NCBI GenBank assembly: GCA_030042885.1
Contig: JASHYW010000625.1
Span: 1-5,732 of the forward strand
Direction of reading: 5' to 3'
DNA length: 5,732 nucleotides
From: Streptosporangiaceae bacterium
Lineage (GTDB): Bacteria > Actinomycetota > Actinomycetes > Streptosporangiales > Streptosporangiaceae
How positions within the stretch are numbered: the stretch's first letter is position 1; each line of letters opens with the position of its first letter. Shown here piece by piece: positions 1 through 5,732 of the stretch. The position numbers and the translations under genes were made by a program. The notes below the pieces were generated by a model that saw only the letters and a program-made list of their open reading frames with translations, had not been told where the DNA came from and searched no databases.

Positions 1-2220
1 GAGGTGCGCGACCGCGTCGATGACCGCGTTCTGGATCGCGGGGGTCGAGCCGATCGTCCCGGCCTCGCCGATGCCCTTGACGCCTAGCGGGTTCAGGTCG
101 GTGGGCGTCTCGCTGGTCACCAGCTCGAAGCTGGGCAGGTCCGGCGCTGAGATGGCCGAGTAGTCGGCCAGCGTGGAGGTCAGCGGGTTGCCGTCCGCGT
201 CGTAGAGCACCTCTTCGAGCAGCGCTTGCGCCGCGCCCTGGGCAATCCCGCCGTGGCGCTGGCCCTCGGTGAGCACCGGGTTCAGCACCGTCCCCGCGTC
301 GTCGACGGTCACGTGCCGCAACAGCTTCGCCTGGCCGGTTTCGGTGTCGACTTCCGCCACGGAGACGTGGGTCCCGAACGGGAACGTGGGCCGTTCCTGG
401 GTGAAGCTCACGTCGGCGATCAGGCTGCCGCCGCTGGTGTGACCGGCGACCTGGGCCCAGGACAGGGCCGTGTCCGGGTCGCCGCGCACCTGCCACAGCC
501 CGGTGCTCGTATCGAGCACCACGTCGGCTTCGGCGGCCTCGAGCATCTCCGCGGCATGGTGCCGCGCCTCGTCCTTGACCTCGAGCGCGGCCTTGTGCAC
601 GGCCGAGCCGCCGAGCTGCAGCGACCGCGAACCGTAGGTGCCGACGCCGGCCGGGATCAGGTCGGTGTCACCGTGGACGACCGTGATCTGGTCCATCGGG
701 ATGCCGAGCTCGTCCTGCATGAGCATCGCCCACGCGGTGTGGTGCCCCTGGCCGTGCGCTGAGCTGCCGGTGTAGACGGTGGCAGAGCCGTTGTCCGTCA
801 CCTCGATCTTGGCGGTCTCTCCGGCGTCCGGGTCCGGCGCGGTGATCTCGACGTAGGAGGAGAGGCCGATGCCGAGCTGCTTGGGGTCACCGCTGGCGCG
901 CCTGCGCCGCTGCTCCTCGCGGAGCTGCTCATAGCCTGCCGCGGTCAGCGCCTTGTCCAGCGCCTCCTCGTACTGGCCGGTGTCGTACATGGCGCCGGTC
1001 TTGGTCTGGAAGGGGAACTTGTCCGGGGCGATGAAGTTGCGCCGCCTGACCTCCGCCGGGTCCATGCCGATCCCGGCGGCGAACAGGTCGACCGCGCGCT
1101 CGATGGCCGCCGTGGCCTCGGGCCGGCCAGCCCCCCGGTAGGCGCTGATCGGCGTCGTGTTGGTCATGGCCATCCGGAACCCGGCTTGCACGTCCGGGAT
1201 GTCGTACACGCCGGGCGCCATCAGGCAGGTGAGGAAGGGTAGGAGTCCGCCGATGCGCGCATAGGCACCGGCGTCCTGGATGACGTCGATGCGGTAGGCG
1301 AGGATGCGGCCGTCCCGGCTGCCGCCGATCTTTATGTGCTGCAGCTGGCCCCGGCCCTGCGTCATCGCGACCAGGTTCTCGCTGCGGGTCTCGGCCCAGC
1401 GCAGCACCCGGCCGGTTTTCCTGGCCGCCCAGGCGACGGTGATCGTGTCCCGGTCGATGCCGATCTTGGCGCCGAACCCGCCGCCTACGTCGGGCACCAC
1501 CACCCGGATCTGGTCGGGCGCCATGCCCAGGCCGCCGGCCAGGATGAACCGGCTCACCTGTGCGTTCTGCGAGCTGGCCCAGACGGTCAGTTTGCCGTTC
1601 TCGTACGCGGCCGCCGTGGCCCGCCCCTCCATCGGGAGGCAGGCGACCCGCTGGTTGACGATGTCCTGCTCGACGACCACGTCGCAGGTGTTGAACGGGG
1701 TGTCGTCGGTGGACACGGCGTTCTGTATGGCGATGTTGGTGCCGGCGGCAGGAAACAGCAGGGTCTGGTCGGCGACGGCGGCCGTCGGTCCCAGTACCAC
1801 CGGCAGCGGGTCGTAGTCGACGGTGACCAGGTCGGCTGCGTCCTCGCCCTGGTAGCGGCTATCGGTTATCACCACCGCCACCGGCTCACCGACGAACCGC
1901 ACCGTGTCGATCGCCAGCAGGGGCTCGGCCCACGGGCCGCCGAGCGGCGCCGGGCTGCCGTCCCACTCGCCTGAGCTCGGCGGCGGCGGGGCCAGGTCAT
2001 CCATGTCGCGGACGGTCAGCACGGCGACTACGCCCGGCTCGTTGAGGGCCTCGCTGGTATCGATGCCGGTAATGCGCGCGTGCGCCAGCGGACTGCGCAC
2101 GAAGGTCACGCATGCCGCCTGGTTCAGTTCCGGCGTGCGCAGGTCGTCCACGTAGACGCCGCCGACGGTTAGCAGCCGCGGGTCCTCCGTCCGGATGACC
2201 CGGGTGCCCATAATGCTCAT
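1..2220 (-). CDS. Molybdopterin-binding large subunit of a form II CO dehydrogenase-like / xanthine dehydrogenase family hydroxylase (3' end beyond window)
   Basis: The minus frame is open from ATG 2220 to base 1, giving 740 residues with no stop, so the C-terminus is cut by the window edge. Family members are usually about 770-800 residues, so probably only a few dozen are missing. The N-terminal hammerhead domain spans roughly residues 15-140 (with SPLAHARI), followed by two molybdenum-cofactor-binding domains. Visible motifs are GGGFGAK (246-252), the active-site loop AYRGAGR (360-366), GQG with Gln491, and KGIGEAG, whose Glu719 matches the catalytic glutamate of the family. Such subunits hydroxylate a substrate at a Mo centre and pass electrons to a 2Fe-2S small subunit and an FAD medium subunit in the cytoplasm. 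The loop is the form II type; true CO dehydrogenases carry AYxCSFR, so CO oxidation should not be assumed. This gene is first in its transcription unit, and partner subunits, if linked, would lie beyond the left edge. The family is certain; the substrate is unknown. Confidence 0.95.
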   Translation of the reverse strand, partial: MSIMGTRVIRTEDPRLLTVGGVYVDDLRTPELNQAACVTFVRSPLAHARITGIDTSEALNEPGVVAVLTVRDMDDLAPPPPSSGEWDGSPAPLGGPWAEPLLAIDTVRFVGEPVAVVITDSRYQGEDAADLVTVDYDPLPVVLGPTAAVADQTLLFPAAGTNIAIQNAVSTDDTPFNTCDVVVEQDIVNQRVACLPMEGRATAAAYENGKLTVWASSQNAQVSRFILAGGLGMAPDQIRVVVPDVGGGFGAKIGIDRDTITVAWAARKTGRVLRWAETRSENLVAMTQGRGQLQHIKIGGSRDGRILAYRIDVIQDAGAYARIGGLLPFLTCLMAPGVYDIPDVQAGFRMAMTNTTPISAYRGAGRPEATAAIERAVDLFAAGIGMDPAEVRRRNFIAPDKFPFQTKTGAMYDTGQYEEALDKALTAAGYEQLREEQRRRRASGDPKQLGIGLSSYVEITAPDPDAGETAKIEVTDNGSATVYTGSSAHGQGHHTAWAMLMQDELGIPMDQITVVHGDTDLIPAGVGTYGSRSLQLGGSAVHKAALEVKDEARHHAAEMLEAAEADVVLDTSTGLWQVRGDPDTALSWAQVAGHTSGGSLIADVSFTQERPTFPFGTHVSVAEVDTETGQAKLLRHVTVDDAGTVLNPVLTEGQRHGGIAQGAAQALLEEVLYDADGNPLTSTLADYSAISAPDLPSFELVTSETPTDLNPLGVKGIGEAGTIGSTPAIQNAVIDAVAHL

Positions 2221-2224
2221 GTAA

Positions 2225-2231
2225 CCCCTCC
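2225..2231 (-). promoter_or_regulatory. Ribosome binding site of the molybdenum hydroxylase gene
   Basis: On the minus strand GGAGGGG ends four bases before ATG 2220, and its GGAGG core is six bases away. This strong Shine-Dalgarno match fixes the start at 2220 rather than at the in-frame ATG nine bases further in (codon 4). I see no convincing promoter hexamers for either gene in the rest of the 2221-2323 divergent gap. Confidence 0.8.
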
Positions 2232-2323
2232 GCAGCAATCGACTGCATGGCCCTCGCCAGCGAAACTACACCTAAGCGGCCTTGAGAACGATTGCCGGTT
2301 CCACAAAGCCGCCGCAGGTAATT

Positions 2324-3031
2324 ATGACTGAACCACGCAGGAAGCGGATCACCGCGGGAAAACGGGCGGCCGTGGCGGCCGGGATCGCCGGCCCGGCCGC
2401 CTTCACTGGCGCGTGGATCGCAGGCTCGCTGCGCCAGACCGGGTACCCGGCCGCCGAGATACAGCTCAGCGGGCTCGCCGCGCCCGACGCCAGGGATCCG
2501 TGGATCATGCTCACCGGGTTCCTGGTCCTCGGTGGATGCACCGTGGCGTTCGGTGCGGCCCTGCACCAGGCCCTGGGCGGGCGCGGCCGCGCGGGCCCGG
2601 CGCCGCGGCTGATCCAGGGGGCCGGCCTGCTGACCATCGCGGCCGGGCTGCTGCGCCGCGACCACATGCTGCTGACCCCGGGGAGCGTGTCCTGGCACAA
2701 TCACGCGCACGACGTGGTCAGCGCGGTGATCTACGCCGATCTCGTCGTGGCGCAGGTGCTGCTGGCGCTGCGCTTCGGCCGCGAACCGGCGCAGTCCGGA
2801 GCGCCGGACGACCCAGGCTCGTGGGACTGGAGGCCGTGGCGGCCGTGCCTGCTGGCCAGCGCCGGTGCCACGGCCGCGGCGCTGATCGCGTTCGCCGCCG
2901 ATACCTCCGCGGCGAACGCGGGCATCTTGCAGCGCGTCGCGGTCAGCATTCCGCTGGCGGCCATCGCCGCCGTCGCGGTGAGGCTGCTCAGGGGGCCGGT
3001 CAGGACTCCGGCGAGGACGCCCTGGCCGTGA
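2324..3031 (+). CDS. DUF998 family integral membrane protein
   Basis: A 235-residue protein with a short basic N-terminus (TEPRRKR) and about six hydrophobic segments, at roughly residues 15-34, 60-84, 96-113, 129-152, 172-193 and 201-222. The pattern of a Gly/Ala-rich first helix with GPAAF, a following SLRQTGYPAAE loop, and a Trp-led second helix (DPWIMLTGFLVLGG) fits DUF998, a six-helix family of unknown function. Charged residues between or within helices (Arg111-Asp113-His114, and His125, His127 and His129 before helix 4) are the polar positions seen in this family. The frame extends upstream to TTG 2282, but ATG 2324 starts just before the basic leader and has a weak CAGG seven bases earlier, so I prefer it. 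It is divergent from the molybdenum hydroxylase gene and convergent with the reductase gene. The DUF998 assignment is from remembered family pattern, not a search; no function is inferred. Confidence 0.85.
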   Translation: MTEPRRKRITAGKRAAVAAGIAGPAAFTGAWIAGSLRQTGYPAAEIQLSGLAAPDARDPWIMLTGFLVLGGCTVAFGAALHQALGGRGRAGPAPRLIQGAGLLTIAAGLLRRDHMLLTPGSVSWHNHAHDVVSAVIYADLVVAQVLLALRFGREPAQSGAPDDPGSWDWRPWRPCLLASAGATAAALIAFAADTSAANAGILQRVAVSIPLAAIAAVAVRLLRGPVRTPARTPWP

Positions 3032-3172
3032 CCCGCGAGTGATCCCGCCAGGCCAGCTCCGCGAACCGTTCGGCCTGCGCCTGTCCACCGGTCACGCCAC
3101 CAGGGTTGCGGCCAGCCGATCCATCGTCAATCCCGATCGATTCCCCATTCCCCCGCGCCACCTCACCCTCAC

Positions 3173-3186
3173 CACCGGGGCCGGTG
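3173..3186. terminator. Short GC hairpin between convergent genes, possible terminator
   Basis: CACCGG and CCGGTG form an inverted repeat separated by GG; as a real hairpin this gives a five-base-pair stem with a four-base loop. It lies 11 bases past the reductase stop and about 140 bases past the DUF998 stop, where a bidirectional terminator would be useful. There is no T-run on either side and the stem is short, so support is weak. The rest of 3032-3197 shows no gene. Confidence 0.25.
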
Positions 3187-3197
3187 ACCCGGGAAAC

Positions 3198-4247
3198 TTA
3201 GCGGGCGCCGCGGGCGGCCGGGGGGCGGCGGCGGGCGGCAGGGTCGGCGAGCACGGGCGGCTGCCAGCCCGCGTCGGCTGGATTGAGCGTCATGCCCGGC
3301 GGGACGATCTGGTCGATCCGGTCGAGCACATCGTCGTCCATCCTCACGCTCGCGCCCGCAAGCAGGTCTGTGAGCTGGTCCATCGTGCGCGGCCCGATGA
3401 TCGCCGACGTCACGGCCGGGTGCCCGACCACGAACGCGAGCGCCATGCGGGTGAGCGAGACGCCGGTGTCCGCCGCGACCTTGATGAGGTCCTCGACGGC
3501 GGCGAGCTTGGCCACGTTCCCCGGCAGCGACGGGTCAAAGCGCTGCGGTATCCGCTGCGCGCGGCCCCTGGTCATGTCCACGCCGGTGCTCTCGCGGATC
3601 CGGCCGGTCAGCCAGCCGCCCGCGAGCGGGCTCCAGGCGATGACGCCCATGCCGTACTTCTGGCACGTCGGCAGCACCGATCCCTCGATGCCTCGCACCA
3701 GGATCGAGTAGGGCGGCTGCTCGCAGCGGAACCGGACATGACCGCGGCTCTGCGCGACCCACTGGGCCTCGACAATCTGCTCGGCGGGGAACGTGGACGA
3801 GCCGATGGCGCGGACCTTGCCGCTACGGACCAGGTCGGAGAGCGCGGACAGGGTCTCGTCGATGTCGGTGTCCGGGTCCGGCCGGTGCATCTGGTACAGG
3901 TCGATGTAATCGGTCCGCAGCCGGCGGAGGCTGTTCTCCACCTCCCGGACGATCCACCGCCGCGAGTTGCCGCGCATGTTGACGTCCTGGCCCATCGGGC
4001 TGTGCGCCTTGGTAGCGAGCACCACCTCGTCGCGGCGGCCTTGCAGAGCCTGGCCGACGATCTCCTCGGACTCCCCCGCCGAGTACACATCCGCGGTGTC
4101 GACGAAGTTGATGCCGCCGTCCAGCGCGGCATGGATGATCCGGATGCTTTCGGCGTGATCAGGATTGCCCCACGCGCCGAACATCATGGCGCCGAGGCAG
4201 TAAGAGCTCACCGTGATCCCGGTACCGCCGAGCGTCCGCATCCGCAT
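3198..4247 (-). CDS. Aldo/keto reductase
   Basis: A 349-residue cytoplasmic NAD(P)H-dependent oxidoreductase with a TIM-barrel fold, reducing a carbonyl compound or the reverse. The opening MRTLGGTGITVS is the typical first strand. The catalytic tetrad is complete: Asp50 and Tyr55 in VDTADVYSAGESE, Lys80 in LATK and His121 in YQMHRPDP. The GSSTFPAEQ (149-157), EQPPYSILVRGIE (176-188) and AWSPLAGGWLTGR (204-216) segments are the usual barrel strands. SAIIGPRTMDQL (281-292) is the typical cofactor-phosphate loop near the C-terminus. The frame extends to TTG 4331, but that adds a 28-residue basic stretch not expected in the family. I chose ATG 4247; ATG 4241 is equally possible, with an AGG six bases upstream. 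The last 14 residues are an Arg/Ala/Pro-rich tail. The gene is divergent from a MarR-GNAT regulator gene and may be under its control. The substrate cannot be read from sequence. Confidence 0.93.
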   Translation of the reverse strand: MRMRTLGGTGITVSSYCLGAMMFGAWGNPDHAESIRIIHAALDGGINFVDTADVYSAGESEEIVGQALQGRRDEVVLATKAHSPMGQDVNMRGNSRRWIVREVENSLRRLRTDYIDLYQMHRPDPDTDIDETLSALSDLVRSGKVRAIGSSTFPAEQIVEAQWVAQSRGHVRFRCEQPPYSILVRGIEGSVLPTCQKYGMGVIAWSPLAGGWLTGRIRESTGVDMTRGRAQRIPQRFDPSLPGNVAKLAAVEDLIKVAADTGVSLTRMALAFVVGHPAVTSAIIGPRTMDQLTDLLAGASVRMDDDVLDRIDQIVPPGMTLNPADAGWQPPVLADPAARRRPPAARGAR

Positions 4248-4391
4248 CCTGGCCGCCGCCTTCCATCTCCGTCGCGCTTGCTGGTCGATGTGCCATCTTA
4301 GTTTTCGCCAGCGGACATGCGGATGAGCCAACCCACGCAGAGCCCGACCAGGGCCAGGCGCGAGCCCCTCGATCGGGAGGGTTCGCGCACC

Positions 4392-4420
4392 CTGTTAATT
4401 GTCAAGAGCATGTATATAGT
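4392..4420 (+). promoter_or_regulatory. Candidate promoter for the MarR-GNAT gene
   Basis: TATAGT at 4415-4420 matches the TATAAT -10 consensus at five of six positions, in a TATATAGT run within otherwise GC-rich DNA. Seventeen bases upstream lies CTGTTA (4392-4397), a poor -35 matching three of six. Transcription would begin near 4427, inside the inverted repeat described separately, so a bound repressor would block it. This is inferred from sequence pattern only. Confidence 0.4.
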
Positions 4421-4434
4421 TGACTTAGACAATT
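4397..4434. promoter_or_regulatory. Inverted repeat, candidate MarR-type operator
   Basis: AATTGTC (4397-4403) and GACAATT (4428-4434) are perfect inverted arms, and the dyad centre falls exactly on the middle of TATATA (4413-4418). Within the right half lies a second, compact near-palindrome, TTGACTTAGACAA (4420-4432), with a TTGnC/GnCAA shape like known MarR-family sites. The stretch is much more AT-rich than its surroundings and sits between the divergent reductase and MarR-GNAT genes. On the minus strand the left arm contains a perfect TTGACA (4405-4400), but no matching -10 follows at 16-18 bases. MarR proteins commonly bind such sites to repress their own gene and a divergent neighbour; that this one does so is inference. 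Confidence 0.5.
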
Positions 4435-4501
4435 GATGGCCATGGGTGATGACATGGGCGGACTGACAGCGGAGAACCGGGCGACGGGGGCATACCAGGC
4501 G

Positions 4502-4603
4502 GACGGCGCGGCGGCAGTGGGCGGTCGGCCCGCCTGCGAACACGGGGACGACGACGGTGCGGCGGCTGCGGGCGGCCGAGGGGCAGGGGAACACCGCGTG
4601 GAC
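4502..4603 (+). repeat. 51-bp tandem repeat, two copies plus a partial third, before the MarR domain
   Basis: Unit 1 (4502-4552) and unit 2 (4553-4603) align without gaps at 36 of 51 bases. In the MarR reading frame they give two 17-residue repeats (DGAAAVGGRPACEHGDD and DGAAAAGGRGAGEHRVD) with 12 identical residues. A partial third copy (DGAVAA, from 4604) merges into the first helix of the MarR domain. Of the 15 base differences, nine fall at third codon positions, which hints at translation. Against this, G or C at third positions is only about 77% over 4454-4597, versus 58 of 60 codons at 4622-4801. The repeat may be a duplicated start region that is leader DNA, or a low-complexity N-terminal extension. 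Confidence 0.7.
4585..4590 (+). promoter_or_regulatory. Ribosome binding site deciding the MarR-GNAT start
   Basis: AGGGGA ends seven bases before GTG 4598, good spacing for a purine-rich Shine-Dalgarno. The upstream in-frame ATGs at 4436 and 4442 have no such site. ATG 4454 has GGTGAT three bases away, which could pair with the extended 16S tail and is the main rival. Confidence 0.55.
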
Positions 4604-5512
4604 GACGGCGCGGTGGCGGCGGTGCGGGCGTTCAACCGGTTCTACACGAACGTGATCGGGCTGCTGCGGGGCAAGTACCTGGACACTCCGTACTCGCTCA
4701 CCGAGGCGCGGCTGCTGTTCGAGCTGGGCCAGCGGGAGGCCAGCGAGGTCACCGACCTGCGGCGCGCGGTGGACATCGATCCGGGCTACCTGAGCCGCAT
4801 CCTGAGCAGGTTCGCCTCTGACGGGCTCATCACCCGGCAGCGTTCGGCGGCCGACGGGCGCCGGCAGGTCATCCGGCTGACGGGGACGGGACGTTCGGCC
4901 GTGGCGCGGCTCGAGGCCCGGTCCGCGGGGCAGACCAAGGACATGCTGGCCGGCGTCCGGGACGAGGACCGGCGCCGCCTGCTGGAGGCCATGCGCGTCA
5001 TCACCGACGTGCTCACCGGATCACCGCAGCCGCGGGGCTACCTGTTGCGGGAGCCCCGGCCGGGCGACATGGGATGGGTGGTGCAGCGGAACGCGGCGGT
5101 GTACGCGGAGGAGTTCGGATGGGACGCCTCGTACGAGGCGCTGGTGGCCAGGATCGTCGCTGATTACGTCGAGCACCGCGATCCCGACGCCGAGGCGGCC
5201 TGGATCGCCGAGGTCGACGGCACCCGGGCGGGCTGCGTGTTCTGCGTGCGCGAGAACGCCACGACAGCCCGGCTGCGCCTGCTGCTGGTGGAGCCATGGG
5301 CCAGAGGGCTCGGGATCGGCTCACGGCTGGTCGAGGAGGTGCTCCGGTTCGCCCGGAGGGCCGGGTACTCCGACATCACGCTATGGACCAATGACGTGCT
5401 GGCCGACGCGCGGAGGATCTACCAGCGAGCCGGCTTCACCCTGGACAGCGAGGACCGCCACCACAGCTTCGGCAAAGACCTGACCGGCCAGAACTGGTCG
5501 CGCCGCCTGTAA
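4598..5512 (+). CDS. MarR-family regulator fused to a GNAT N-acetyltransferase
   Basis: The preferred form is 304 residues from GTG 4598. Residues about 5-140 are a MarR winged helix: dimerising helix (AVRAFNRFYTNVIGLL), SLTEARLLFEL, recognition region VDIDPGYLSRILSRFASDGLI (58-78), and the wing with RQRSAADGRRQVIRLT (80-95). Residues about 150-297 are a GNAT domain with the acetyl-CoA pyrophosphate loop RGLGIGS (236-242) after VEPWA, and the typical late ARRIYQRAGF (271-280). The fusion is a recognised actinobacterial type: the N-terminal half binds DNA and the C-terminal half probably acetylates or senses a small molecule. Its target is unknown. The frame is open back to TTG 4433, allowing starts at 4436, 4442 or 4454 and a 16-to-55-residue larger tandem-repeat extension. 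The change in third-position GC and the ribosome site favour 4598. The gene is divergent from the aldo/keto reductase gene, with a likely operator between them. No clear terminator follows the TAA. Confidence 0.93.
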   Translation: MDDGAVAAVRAFNRFYTNVIGLLRGKYLDTPYSLTEARLLFELGQREASEVTDLRRAVDIDPGYLSRILSRFASDGLITRQRSAADGRRQVIRLTGTGRSAVARLEARSAGQTKDMLAGVRDEDRRRLLEAMRVITDVLTGSPQPRGYLLREPRPGDMGWVVQRNAAVYAEEFGWDASYEALVARIVADYVEHRDPDAEAAWIAEVDGTRAGCVFCVRENATTARLRLLLVEPWARGLGIGSRLVEEVLRFARRAGYSDITLWTNDVLADARRIYQRAGFTLDSEDRHHSFGKDLTGQNWSRRL

Positions 5513-5561
5513 CACGCCAGGCCAGGCGGAACGCCAGATTCATCGCGGAATACCTACTGAG

Positions 5562-5575
5562 CAAGTATTTACTTG
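5562..5575. promoter_or_regulatory. Palindromic operator candidate CAAGTATTTACTTG
   Basis: CAAGTA and TACTTG are perfect inverted arms around TT. The site lies in an AT-rich island after the MarR-GNAT gene and overlaps the -35 of a rightward promoter candidate. Sites of this size and shape bind dimeric winged-helix repressors such as MarR or HxlR proteins. It differs from the 4397-4434 repeat, so a different regulator may act here; this is inference. Confidence 0.45.
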
Positions 5576-5601
5576 ACGGCGCGTATGGGACACATTTGAA
5601 T
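5573..5601 (+). promoter_or_regulatory. Candidate rightward promoter
   Basis: TTGACG (5573-5578, five of six to TTGACA) is followed after 17 bases by TTGAAT (5596-5601, four of six to TATAAT). The stretch is locally AT-rich and the -35 shares bases with the palindrome at 5562-5575, the layout of a repressible promoter. Transcription would start near 5608 and run toward the right edge. Confidence 0.4.
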
Positions 5602-5666
5602 GGAGATGTTGCAAATAGTGGGAAACGTCGGCTCTGCATCTTGGCCTGGAGGTCAGGGGGTCGGCT

Positions 5667-5732
5667 ATGGCAGCTCGCCGCGGCGAGCTATACTCCGAGC
5701 ACGGCCGGGAGTCTGACGATAATGGGCTGGCT
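5667..5732 (+). CDS. Possible start of an unrecognised gene, cut by the window edge
   Basis: ATG 5667 opens a frame of 22 codons that is still open at the edge, beginning MAARRGELYSEHGRESDDNG. An AGGGGG run ends six bases before the ATG and a GGAGG lies 14 bases before it. It follows a plausible rightward promoter at suitable distance. The visible peptide is hydrophilic and matches nothing I recognise. The frame is too short for codon statistics, and the real start could be outside the window. Confidence 0.3.
   Translation, partial: MAARRGELYSEHGRESDDNGLA
5672..5689. repeat. 18-bp perfect palindrome
   Basis: AGCTCGCCGCGGCGAGCT reads the same on both strands with no spacer. It begins two bases after the possible ATG at 5667-5669. 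Without a loop the outer bases could still form a hairpin in mRNA (AGCTCGC with GCGAGCT around a four-base loop), which could hinder translation initiation. It may also be a chance palindrome in GC-rich DNA. Confidence 0.5.

Noticed and set aside
226..762. Plus-strand open frames across 226-2155
   Set aside because: They are antisense to the molybdenum hydroxylase gene, which is continuous on the minus strand with all cofactor motifs; their products are low-complexity and His/Arg/Gly-rich.
1997..3088. Long minus-strand open frame of 363 codons
   Set aside because: It runs antisense to the DUF998 gene and out of frame with the molybdenum hydroxylase; the product is Arg/Pro/Gly-rich with no recognisable domain, as expected of a shadow frame in GC-rich DNA.
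3039..4301. Long plus-strand open frame of 420 codons
   Set aside because: It is antisense to the aldo/keto reductase, whose catalytic tetrad and family motifs are intact on the other strand; the product has no domain sense.
4377..4405. Leftward promoter from the perfect TTGACA at 4405-4400
   Set aside because: No -10-like hexamer lies 16-18 bases further on the minus strand (ACCCTC at 17), so only the -35 match stands.
4298..4411. Small minus-strand frame of 37 codons upstream of the reductase, with a hydrophobic stretch (LALVGLCVGWLI)
   Set aside because: It could be a leader peptide, but there is no ribosome site before its ATG and no convincing -10; one short hydrophobic run is not enough.
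4436..4454. Starts at ATG 4436, 4442 or 4454 for the MarR-GNAT protein
   Set aside because: These remain possible, especially 4454 with GGTGAT upstream, but the drop in third-position GC before 4598 and the AGGGGA site favour the GTG.
5525..5535. GGCG-GAA-CGCC mini hairpin after the MarR-GNAT stop
   Set aside because: A four-base stem with a three-base loop and no T-run is too weak to call a terminator.
5436..5639. Minus-strand frame of 67 codons at the right end
   Set aside because: It overlaps the end of the MarR-GNAT gene antisense and crosses the palindromic promoter region; the peptide has no recognisable features.

Overview
The window is GC-rich, with third codon positions almost all G or C inside the clear genes. 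It uses TTG/GTG as well as ATG starts and carries gene families common in filamentous actinomycetes: a form II CoxL-type molybdenum hydroxylase, a DUF998 membrane protein, and a MarR-GNAT fusion. A high-GC actinomycete chromosome is the best guess; the sequence does not fix the genus. I see no rRNA, tRNA, insertion sequence or CRISPR array.

Left part (1-2220, minus strand): one long open frame that runs off the left edge. It encodes the large, molybdopterin-binding subunit of a xanthine dehydrogenase/aerobic CO dehydrogenase-type hydroxylase. Its active-site loop reads AYRGAGR (form II), not the AYxCSFR of proven CO dehydrogenases, so the substrate is unknown. A 103-bp gap separates it from a divergent DUF998 membrane protein gene (2324-3031, plus).

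Middle part (3198-5512): the DUF998 gene converges on an aldo/keto reductase gene (3198-4247, minus) with an intact Asp-Tyr-Lys-His tetrad. This gene diverges from a MarR-GNAT fusion regulator (plus, preferred start GTG 4598). The roughly 350-bp gap between these two starts holds an AT-rich inverted repeat around a TATA-like -10, which looks like a MarR operator. It also holds a 51-bp in-frame tandem repeat that runs into the start region of the MarR gene. The arrangement suggests a regulator controlling itself and perhaps the adjacent reductase; this is inference.

Right edge (5513-5732): a low-GC island with a palindrome (CAAGTATTTACTTG) overlapping the -35 of a plausible rightward promoter. 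A possible but weakly supported gene start follows at 5667. This looks like the control region of another regulated gene lying mostly outside the window.

Nothing here is clearly a new biological system. The most unusual items are the tandem-repeat extension in front of the MarR-GNAT gene, the two operator-like dyads, and an 18-bp perfect palindrome near the right edge.
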